A stretch of 14,013 nt of DNA from Frankiales bacterium (GTDB taxonomy: Bacteria; Actinomycetota; Actinomycetes; Mycobacteriales; SCTD01), in the NCBI GenBank assembly GCA_004299215.1, contig SCTD01000477.1:1-14013 (forward strand), written 5' to 3'. How positions within the stretch are numbered: position 1 is the first letter of the stretch; each line of letters begins with the position of its first letter. Shown piece by piece: positions 5,447-11,825 of the stretch. Both the position numbers and the translations under genes were made by a program. The notes under the pieces are model-generated. The model saw only the letters and a program-made list of their open reading frames with translations, was not told the origin of the DNA and ran no database searches.

Positions 5447-6400
5447 TCACTCGCGGACCACCTCCCGTGGGTCGGCATCGGGCCGCAGCCCCTTGTACGA
5501 CGGGTGCCGCAGCCGACCGTCCCGCGTCCACTCGGTGTAGTCGCACTCGACCACCAGCACGGGCTCGACCCACACCGCGTGCCGGGCGTGCTCGCGTGGC
5601 ACGCCGTCGAGCGCAGGCGTGTCGCGGCGCAGCGGCTCCAGCCGTTCGCCGAGCAGTCGCAGCGTCGCGTCGCTGAAGCCGGTCCCGACGTGACCGGCGA
5701 AGGCCCAGCCGTCGCCCTCCGGCACCGCGAGCAGCAGCGAGCCGATCCGCCCCGCCCTGCCGCCGTCGCCCGGCTTCCACCCGACGACGACGGCCGAGGT
5801 CCGGTGCACGTGCTTGACCTTCACCCAGCAGTCGCTGCGCCGTCCGGGCGTGTAGCGGCTGTCCCGGCGCTTGGCGACGACGCCCTCCATGCCCTGCGCC
5901 AGGGTCGCCGCGAGCACCGCCTCGCCGTCGCCGGGGAACGACGGCGGGACCTGCCAGCGCTCGCCGGTCAGCGGCAGCGCCTCCAGCACCGCGCGCCGCT
6001 CGTCGTACGACGCGTCGACCAGCGGCTGGTCGTCGACCTGGAGCACGTCGAACAGCAGCAGCGTCACCGGCGTGCTGCGAACCAGTGACGGCGCTGGAGA
6101 CCGCACGTGCATCCGGGACTGCAGCAGCCCGAAGTCGGGGCGTCCCGCGGCGTCGAAGGCGACCACCTCGCCGTCCAGCAGCGCGCTCGTCGAGCCGAGC
6201 GCCTCGCCGAGGCCCAGCAGCTCGGGATAGGCCCCGGTGATGTCGTTGCCGTTGCGCGAGCGCAGCGTGACCTGTCCGGCCCGGACGGACACCAGGGCGC
6301 GGACCCCGTCCCACTTGACCTCGTAGGACCAGTGGTCGCCGTCCGCCGGCAGCGGGCCGGTCGTCGCCAGCATCGGCGCGACGTCACGGGGCAGGGGCAC
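5447..6400 (-). CDS. ligD: ATP-dependent DNA ligase, LigD ligase-domain type
   Basis: A 317-residue two-domain ligase. The adenylation domain has motif I EVKWDGVR (Lys29 as the AMP acceptor), RSRNGND (47-53), motif III LLDGEVVAFD (Glu78), motif IIIa LLLFDVLQ (116-121), motif IV EGVVAKRRDSRYTPG (Glu172) and motif V WVKVKH (192-197). The OB-fold domain runs from about 205 to the end, closing with DGRLRHPSYKGLRPD, typical of LigD-type ligases. It should seal nicks and ends in Ku-dependent NHEJ. The start is GTG (6400-6398), giving the usual (M)PLPRDVAPMLAT. There is no Shine-Dalgarno, and TAGGAC lies exactly 6 bases upstream, suggesting leaderless initiation. The 36-bp gap to the divergent LLM gene holds both promoters. 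The order ligase, polymerase, LURP-like looks like one operon. Confidence 0.95.
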   Translation of the reverse strand: MPLPRDVAPMLATTGPLPADGDHWSYEVKWDGVRALVSVRAGQVTLRSRNGNDITGAYPELLGLGEALGSTSALLDGEVVAFDAAGRPDFGLLQSRMHVRSPAPSLVRSTPVTLLLFDVLQVDDQPLVDASYDERRAVLEALPLTGERWQVPPSFPGDGEAVLAATLAQGMEGVVAKRRDSRYTPGRRSDCWVKVKHVHRTSAVVVGWKPGDGGRAGRIGSLLLAVPEGDGWAFAGHVGTGFSDATLRLLGERLEPLRRDTPALDGVPREHARHAVWVEPVLVVECDYTEWTRDGRLRHPSYKGLRPDADPREVVRE

Positions 6401-6404
6401 GCGG

Positions 6405-6422
6405 CAGTCCTACCCCGGACTG
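6405..6422. promoter_or_regulatory. Inverted repeat CAGTCC-N6-GGACTG in the divergent promoter gap
   Basis: The perfect 6-bp arms at 6405-6410 and 6417-6422 occupy half of the 36-bp gap between the ligase and LLM oxidoreductase starts. The left arm and spacer overlap the proposed leaderless -10 of the ligase gene (TAGGAC, 6412-6407). This is a plausible operator that would affect both genes, but no regulator is identified and it could be chance. Confidence 0.35.
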
Positions 6423-6436
6423 GCAGGATCGTTCGC

Positions 6437-7450
6437 ATGGCCCTCACTCGTCCCGGAGCAGTCGGAGGAACCGGACTCGCCCTGCCCCTCAACCTCGCGC
6501 TGCCCGTCAAGGGGTTCGTCGAGGTCGGCCGGCGGGCGGAGGCCGCCGGCTACGACCGGCTCTGGGTCGCGGAGGCGGGCAACAACGACGCCTTCGGGCT
6601 GCTGACGGCCGTCGCGCTCGGCACCTCCACCGTCGGTCTCGCGACCGGCGTCGTCCCGATCTACACCCGCACCCCGTCGCTCATGGCGCAGTGCGCCGCC
6701 ACCCTGCAGGACGTCTCGGACGGGCGCTTCACCCTCGGGGTGGGCGTGTCCAGCAGGACGATCGTCGAGCGCTGGAACGGCGTGCCGTACGACAAGCCGC
6801 TCGGCCGCATCAAGGAGTACGTCGAGGTCGTCCGCCGGCTGCTGGCCTGGGAGAAGCTCGACCACGACGGCACCAACTACGACGTGCACGGGTACATGCT
6901 GCTGATGCACACCCCGTCGCCGCCCAGCCCGATCATCATCGGGGCGCTCAACGAGCAGATGCTCAGGGCAGGTGGCGAGGTGGCGGACGGCGTCTGCCTG
7001 AACTGGATCGGCGCGCACGCCGTCGCCGACGCGCTGGCGCACGTCAAGGCAGGCCCGCGGGAGACGACCAACGCGGTGTTCGTACGCGTCTGCGTCACCG
7101 ACGACGTCGACTCCACGCGCCGCTGGGCCCGCCGCGAGGTGATGTCCTACGTCACCGTGCCGGCCTACCGGAAGGCGTTCGGCGTGCAGGGCTGGGACGC
7201 GGTCACCACGAAGGCGATGGAGCTGTGGGACGGCGGTGACCGCAAGGGCGCGGCCGCGTCGCTGCCCGACGAGTTCCTCGACACCCTGGTGCTCGCGGGC
7301 GACGCCGCCGACGTGAAGCGCCGCTTCGAGGCGTTCCGCGCGGCGGGCGTCGACGAGCCGGTGGCGTTCCTCGTCAGCGGCCAGACCGACCCGGACGCGG
7401 TGCGCGCGGAGCTGGAGGCGACCACGGCCGCCCTGGCCCCGGGCGCCTGA
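6437..7450 (+). CDS. LLM-class (luciferase-like) F420-dependent-type oxidoreductase
   Basis: A 337-residue single-domain luciferase-like monooxygenase fold (TIM barrel). Supporting segments are VEVGRRAEAAGYDRLWVAE near the N-terminus, the strand GLATGVVPIYTRTPSLMAQCAATLQDVSDGRFTLGVGVS, and the helix RIKEYVEVVRRLLAW. These match the actinobacterial LLM family that uses coenzyme F420, but the cofactor is inferred from family and host, and the substrate is unknown. Length is normal. ATG 6437 is preceded by AGGA about 8 bases upstream. It diverges from the ligase operon across 36 bp and ends 38 bp before Ku on the same strand, so it may share a transcript with Ku. I see no direct mechanistic link to end joining. 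Confidence 0.9.
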   Translation: MALTRPGAVGGTGLALPLNLALPVKGFVEVGRRAEAAGYDRLWVAEAGNNDAFGLLTAVALGTSTVGLATGVVPIYTRTPSLMAQCAATLQDVSDGRFTLGVGVSSRTIVERWNGVPYDKPLGRIKEYVEVVRRLLAWEKLDHDGTNYDVHGYMLLMHTPSPPSPIIIGALNEQMLRAGGEVADGVCLNWIGAHAVADALAHVKAGPRETTNAVFVRVCVTDDVDSTRRWARREVMSYVTVPAYRKAFGVQGWDAVTTKAMELWDGGDRKGAAASLPDEFLDTLVLAGDAADVKRRFEAFRAAGVDEPVAFLVSGQTDPDAVRAELEATTAALAPGA

Positions 7451-7488
7451 GCGGGCCTACCTTGATCCCACAGGGGTAAGGGGGACTC

Positions 7489-8445
7489 GTGAGGTCGATC
7501 TGGAAGGGCGCCATCAGCTTCGGGCTGGTGACGATCCCGGTGAAGCTCTACAGCGCGACCGAGCAGAAGGACGTCACCTTCCACCAGGTCCGCCGCTCCG
7601 ACGGCAGCCGCATCAAGTACAAGCGGGTCGCCGCCGTCGACGGCGAGGAGGTGGCGTACGGCGACATCGCGAAGGGCTACGAGCTGGCCAACGGCGAGAC
7701 GGTCGTGCTGACCGACGAGGACTTCGCGGACCTCCCGCTGACCACGAACCGCGCGATCGACGTGCTGCAGTTCGTGCCGCTCGAGGAGCTCGACCCGATC
7801 TTCTTCGAGAAGAGCTACTACCTCGAGCCGGACAAGGCGGGCACCAAGCCGTACGTCCTGCTCCGCGACGCCCTGGAGCAGTCCGGCAAGGTCGCCGTCG
7901 TCAAGGTGGCGCTGCGCAACCGCGAGTCGCTCGCCGCGCTCCGCGTCCGCGACGGCGTCTTCGTGCTCGAGACGATGCTCTGGCCGGACGAGGTCCGGAC
8001 TCCCGACTTCGGCTTCCTCGACGAGGACGTCGAGGTGCGGCCGCAGGAGCTCGCGATGGCCGGCAGCCTGATCGAGACGCTCTCCGGGGAGTTCGACCCC
8101 TCGCAGTACAAGGACTCCTACCGGGAGGCACTGCAGGCCGTGATCGAGGCCAAGGTCGAGGGCCGCGAGGTCGTCCAGCCGACGGAGTCGCAGCCGACCG
8201 CCGGGACCGTCGTCGACCTGATGGCGGCGCTGCGGGCCAGCGTCGAGGCGGCCAAGAAGGACAAGCCGGCCGACGCCCCGGCGCGGGACGGCGCCGAGCC
8301 CGACGCCGAGCCCGCGAAGAAGGCGGCGGCGAAGAAGGCGGAGACGAAGAAGGCGGCAGCGAAGAAGGCGGCGCCGAAGCCGGCCCCCGCCGCGAAGAAG
8401 CCGGCCAAGGCCCCGGCGAAGAGGGCCGCCCGCAAGTCGGCCTGA
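7489..8445 (+). CDS. ku: Ku DNA-end-binding protein of NHEJ
   Basis: A 318-residue bacterial Ku beginning MRSIWKGAISFGLVTIPVKLYSATE, the family signature. The core (residues 1 to ~255) holds the β-barrel and bridge that encircle DNA as a homodimer, with conserved FEKSYYLEPDK (106-116) and PYVLLRDAL (121-129). Residues ~256-318 are a low-complexity Lys/Ala/Pro tail with AKKAA-type repeats (277-296 and on). Such basic extensions occur in mycobacterial and streptomycete Ku and are thought to aid DNA binding and bridging. Ku recruits LigD, whose polymerase and ligase modules are encoded just upstream on the other strand. The GTG start (7489) has AAGGGGG 5 bases upstream. TACCTT at 7458-7463 could be a -10 of its own. 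Confidence 0.96.
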   Translation: MRSIWKGAISFGLVTIPVKLYSATEQKDVTFHQVRRSDGSRIKYKRVAAVDGEEVAYGDIAKGYELANGETVVLTDEDFADLPLTTNRAIDVLQFVPLEELDPIFFEKSYYLEPDKAGTKPYVLLRDALEQSGKVAVVKVALRNRESLAALRVRDGVFVLETMLWPDEVRTPDFGFLDEDVEVRPQELAMAGSLIETLSGEFDPSQYKDSYREALQAVIEAKVEGREVVQPTESQPTAGTVVDLMAALRASVEAAKKDKPADAPARDGAEPDAEPAKKAAAKKAETKKAAAKKAAPKPAPAAKKPAKAPAKRAARKSA

Positions 8446-8452
8446 CCGATCC

Positions 8453-8472
8453 GGCGACCAGGGCGGGTCGCC
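8453..8472 (+). terminator. Hairpin terminator after ku
   Basis: GGCGACC (8453-8459) pairs perfectly with GGTCGCC (8466-8472) around a 6-base loop, starting 7 bases after the Ku stop. There is no U-tract directly behind it. It separates ku from the phosphatase gene and its own -10 box. Confidence 0.55.
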
Positions 8473-8477
8473 ACGGC

Positions 8478-8483
8478 TAGTCT
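8478..8483 (+). promoter_or_regulatory. Probable -10 box of the GAF/PAS phosphatase gene
   Basis: TAGTCT matches TANNNT and would start transcription near 8490, leaving a leader of about 20 bases with a GAGGAAC ribosome site before GTG 8510. A 5-bp stem (8482-8486 with 8492-8496, loop CCTTT) overlaps it. The context GGCTAGTCTCG nearly equals the DUF3107 -10 region. No clear -35 was found. Confidence 0.4.
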
Positions 8484-8509
8484 CGACCTTTTCGAGGACC
8501 GAGGAACCG

Positions 8510-11074
8510 GTGACCGCCCAGCCCGACGAGCTCTCCTTCGGCGACGAGCTGCTGGCCGACCCGGCTCGGGTCGCCGCGGTCCGGCGCGTCCTCATGGGCG
8601 GTGCCACCGCCGCCGGCGCCGGGCTGGACCGGCTGACCCGGCTGGCCGCCGAGCTGCTGGATGCGTCGCACGCGCAGGTGTCGCTGCTCGCCGAGGAGCA
8701 GGTCGTCGCCAGCATCTTCGGCAGCTCGCCCTCGGACGCGGAGCGCGTCGGACCGCTCGAGGCCAGCCTCTGCACGGTGACCGTCCGGCTCGGGGCGCCC
8801 TTCTCGGTGCCGGACGCGAGGGAGGACCCGCGCGTGCGCGACCTGCCCCCGGTCACCAGCGGCGCGGTCCGCTCCTACCTCGGCGTGCCGCTGGTCGCGA
8901 CCACCGGGCTGACCCTGGGCGCGTTCTGCGTCTACGACGCCAAGGCGCGCAGCTGGAGCGCGCGCGACGTGGGCGTGCTGTCCGCGCTCGCCGAGAGCAC
9001 GGTCGCCGAGCTGGAGCTGCGCGCGGTGTCGGCCGAGATGTCCACCAAGGCGACACAGCTCGAGCTGACCCTGTCCGCGGCGGACACGGGCTCGTTCGAC
9101 TGGGACCTGCTCAACGACGACCTGCGCTGGGACGACCGCCTGGTCGACCTGTTCGACTACGAGCGCGACACCTTCAGCGGGCGGATCGCCGACTTCACCG
9201 CCCGGCTGCACCCTGACGACCGCGACCGCGTCACCGAGGCGCTGAAGCGGACCATCGACACCGCGGGCGACCTCTCGGTGGAGTACCGGATCGTCCGCTC
9301 CGACGGGGTGCGCTGGGTGCAGGCCCGCGGTCGGGTCCTCACCGACCCCGACGGCCGGGCGGTCCGGCTGCTCGGCGTGGCGCACGACTCGACCGAGCTT
9401 CGGGAGGCCCGTGACCGGGTCGCCCGGGTGCTCGAGTCGATGACGGACGCCTTCTACTCGGTCGACCGCGACTGGCGCTTCACCTTCCTCAACGCCGAGG
9501 CGGAGAAGCTGCTCGGCCGCTCGGCAGGAGACCTGCTCGGCACGGTCCTCTGGGAGGAGTTCCCGGCAGCGGTCGACTCGGACTTCGAGAAGGCCTACCG
9601 CGGGGCGATCGAGTCCGGTCGCCCGACGTCGTTCGAGGCCTACTACCCGCCGCCGCTCGACGGCTGGTTCGAGGTCCGGGCGTGGCCGGGACCGGACGGG
9701 CTGTCGGTCTACTTCCGTGAGGTGACCGGCCGGCGGCGTGCGCAGAGCGACCGCGAGCAGGCCATCGTCGAGCGGGAGCAGGCCTACGCCGCGGCCGAGT
9801 CGGCCAACGCGCGGCTGTCGTTGCTGGCCGACGCGTCGCACCTCCTCGCCCAGTCGCTCGAGCCCGAGCAGGTGCTGCAGCGGCTCAGCGACGTGATCCT
9901 GCCGGCACTCGGCCGCTGCGTCGTCGTCGGGCTCGTGGGGGAGGCGGCCGGCGAGGTGCTGCGCCGCGACCTGCCCAGCGACGACCAGGTCCACGTGGTG
10001 CACGCCAGCCACGTCTCGCCGGAGCTGCAGACCGTCCTCGACCGGCTGGCGACCAGCGTCACGCGGCGCACCTCCGACGGGTTCGGCGTCGGCGCGGTCG
10101 TGCGGACAGGTGAGCCGGAGTGGCTGCCGGCCATCACCGACCTGCCCCGCAGGCAGGCTGACCTGTCCGACCCGCAGGTCGTCCACGACCTGAAGGCCAT
10201 CCAGCCGGCGGCGGCGCTGACCGTCCCGCTGGTCAGCCGCGGTCGGCAGCTGGGCGCCGTCACGGTGGCCGACCCGGCGCCCGACTCCGTCGACCGGGCC
10301 CTCATCGCCGACCTCGCCGCGCGCGCGGCGGTGGCCCTCGACAACGCGCTCCTCTACCGCGCGGAGCGGCGCACCGGGCTGACCCTGCAGCACAGCCTGC
10401 TGCCGGGTCAGGTGCCGCAGCTGCCGGGCATCGAGGTCGCGGTCCGCTACCGCCCCGGCGCGACCGGGGCCTTCGTCGGTGGTGACTGGTACCAGGGTGT
10501 CGTCGTCGGGGACGACCTCGTCCTGGCCATGGGCGACGTGATGGGTCACGGCATGCGCAGCGCGGCCCGGATGGGGCAGCTGCGGGCCATCGTCGCGACC
10601 CTCGCGCTGGAGGGGCACGGCCCCGGAGCGCTGCTCGACCGGCTGGCCGCGAGCAGCGAGTCGCTGCTCGACCTCGAGCTCGCGACCCTGCTCGTCGCGT
10701 CGTACTCGCCGTACCGGCGATCGCTGACGGTGGCGTCGGCCGGGCACCCGCCGCCGCTGATGGCCCCGCTCGGCCAGGCCCCCGCCTACCTCGACGTCGA
10801 GCCGGGACCGCCGATCGGCTCGCTGCCGGGCGAGTACGCCGAGACGGTCGTCGAGGTCCCCGAGGGCGCGACCCTGGTCCTCTACACCGACGGACTGGTC
10901 GAGCAGCGCGGCGACAGCCTGGCCTCCGGGCTGGAGGCGCTCAGGCAGGCTCTCGACGACCTGAGGCTGCCGCCGGAGGCCGTCGCCGACCACATCCTCG
11001 AGTCGCTCGGCCGGGCGGAGGGCGCGGCGGACGACGTCGCCCTGCTGGTCCTGTCGCACCTGCCGGACGCCTGA
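8510..11074 (+). CDS. GAF-PAS-PAS-GAF-PP2C (SpoIIE/RsbU-type) serine phosphatase
   Basis: An 854-residue soluble multi-sensor phosphatase. Domains in order are GAF (about 37-172), PAS with a PAC tail (180-300, including LHPDDRDRV and VEYRIVRSDGVRWVQARGRV), a second PAS (303-410), a short charged coiled linker (411-435), a second GAF (436-615), then the PP2C/SpoIIE catalytic domain (625-851). Metal-ligand aspartates are intact: Asp659 (GGDWY), Asp676 (MGDVMGHG), Asp794 (YTDGL) and Asp841/842 (ADDVALLV). The residue after GGDWY is Gln rather than the frequent Asp, but that position is not conserved in SpoIIE and should not abolish activity. Such proteins dephosphorylate anti-anti-sigma factors to release stress sigma factors. 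No kinase-like HATPase domain is fused. There are no transmembrane segments, so the signal is intracellular. The GTG start has GAGGAA 4 bases upstream. Confidence 0.93.
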   Translation: MTAQPDELSFGDELLADPARVAAVRRVLMGGATAAGAGLDRLTRLAAELLDASHAQVSLLAEEQVVASIFGSSPSDAERVGPLEASLCTVTVRLGAPFSVPDAREDPRVRDLPPVTSGAVRSYLGVPLVATTGLTLGAFCVYDAKARSWSARDVGVLSALAESTVAELELRAVSAEMSTKATQLELTLSAADTGSFDWDLLNDDLRWDDRLVDLFDYERDTFSGRIADFTARLHPDDRDRVTEALKRTIDTAGDLSVEYRIVRSDGVRWVQARGRVLTDPDGRAVRLLGVAHDSTELREARDRVARVLESMTDAFYSVDRDWRFTFLNAEAEKLLGRSAGDLLGTVLWEEFPAAVDSDFEKAYRGAIESGRPTSFEAYYPPPLDGWFEVRAWPGPDGLSVYFREVTGRRRAQSDREQAIVEREQAYAAAESANARLSLLADASHLLAQSLEPEQVLQRLSDVILPALGRCVVVGLVGEAAGEVLRRDLPSDDQVHVVHASHVSPELQTVLDRLATSVTRRTSDGFGVGAVVRTGEPEWLPAITDLPRRQADLSDPQVVHDLKAIQPAAALTVPLVSRGRQLGAVTVADPAPDSVDRALIADLAARAAVALDNALLYRAERRTGLTLQHSLLPGQVPQLPGIEVAVRYRPGATGAFVGGDWYQGVVVGDDLVLAMGDVMGHGMRSAARMGQLRAIVATLALEGHGPGALLDRLAASSESLLDLELATLLVASYSPYRRSLTVASAGHPPPLMAPLGQAPAYLDVEPGPPIGSLPGEYAETVVEVPEGATLVLYTDGLVEQRGDSLASGLEALRQALDDLRLPPEAVADHILESLGRAEGAADDVALLVLSHLPDA

Positions 11075-11077
11075 CCC

Positions 11078-11737
11078 GTGCTCTGCCTCCAGGGCGGCGC
11101 GGAGTTCGGTCCCGGATGTCGCGAGATGGACGCCGCCCTGCTCGCGCGGGCCGGCGGTCCGGTCGTGGTGACCGCCCTGGCCGGCGCGCCCGGCCGGGAG
11201 TACCGCACCGCCGGCGACAACGGCGTACGTCACTTCTCGTCGCTGGGCGCGGCGGACGTCACGGTGGCGCCCGACGTCCGTGAGGACCCGGAGGCGGCTC
11301 TCGAGGCGCTGCGCCGGGCCCGGCTGCTCGTGCTGCCGGGCGGTTCGCCGGCCCGGCTGCTGGAGGCGCTCCGGACGACGCCCGTCGGGGACCTCGTCGG
11401 CGACCTGCTGGCGGACGGCGGGGTCGTGTCCGGTTCGAGCGCGGGTGCGATGGTGCTCTGCGCCTGGACGGTGCTGCCCGAGCGCGGCACCCCCTCCGTC
11501 GTGCCGGGCCTGGGCCTGGTGCCGCGGACGCTCGTCGTGCCGCACTGGCGCGGCTCCAGCAGCTGGCTCGCCGCGGTCGGGAGCGGCGTGCCGGCGGACG
11601 TGCGCGTGCTGGGTCTGCCGGAGCAGGCAGGGGTCGTCGTCGACGGCGGCTCCGTGACCGCCGTGGGCAGCGCCCCGACCGCTCTCGTGAGCGAGGGGCG
11701 GGTGCTCGCCGTGGGCGACGCCACGGCGCTCTGGTGA
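11078..11737 (+). CDS. Peptidase S51-like / class I glutamine-amidotransferase-like protein
   Basis: A 219-residue α/β protein starting (M)LCLQGGAEFGPGC. The nucleophile elbow is GSSAGA (Ser121, after VVSGS), the hallmark of peptidase S51 enzymes (dipeptidase E, cyanophycinase). Likely partners are His156 (VVPHWRG) and Glu182 (GLPEQAG), in the expected order. LVLPGGSPARLL (84-95) fits the family's loop before the nucleophile. It should be a cytoplasmic serine peptidase or peptide hydrolase, but the substrate is unknown, and cyanophycin cannot be assumed without a cyanophycin synthetase gene. GTG 11078 lies 3 bases after the phosphatase stop with no ribosome site of its own, so translation is probably coupled to the phosphatase gene. 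Confidence 0.82.
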   Translation: MLCLQGGAEFGPGCREMDAALLARAGGPVVVTALAGAPGREYRTAGDNGVRHFSSLGAADVTVAPDVREDPEAALEALRRARLLVLPGGSPARLLEALRTTPVGDLVGDLLADGGVVSGSSAGAMVLCAWTVLPERGTPSVVPGLGLVPRTLVVPHWRGSSSWLAAVGSGVPADVRVLGLPEQAGVVVDGGSVTAVGSAPTALVSEGRVLAVGDATALW

Positions 11738-11745
11738 GCGGGGGG

Positions 11746-11776
11746 TTGGTTCGGATCGGCCGCGGAGTGGGATGCT
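11746..11776 (+). promoter_or_regulatory. Weak candidate promoter for the coiled-coil protein gene
   Basis: TTGGTT (11746-11751) and GATGCT (11771-11776) are separated by 19 bases and would give a leader of roughly 45 bases before GTG 11826. Spacing is long and the -10 is poor, so this is only a suggestion. The 88-bp gap after the S51 gene shows no clear terminator hairpin. Confidence 0.25.
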
Positions 11777-11825
11777 CGCCGCGCGACAGCACTGCCGCAC
11801 GCCCTGCCCAGGAGGACTGGCACCC

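Noticed and set aside
4507..5676. A 389-codon plus-strand frame opposite the LigD polymerase
   Set aside because: The opposite strand encodes all LigD polymerase motifs; the plus frame lacks any recognisable domain.
755..7483. GGGGTAAGGGG present at 755-765 and 7473-7483
   Set aside because: The second copy is the Ku ribosome-site region and the first lies in an unrelated gap on the non-coding strand; a short G-rich match is likely to be chance.
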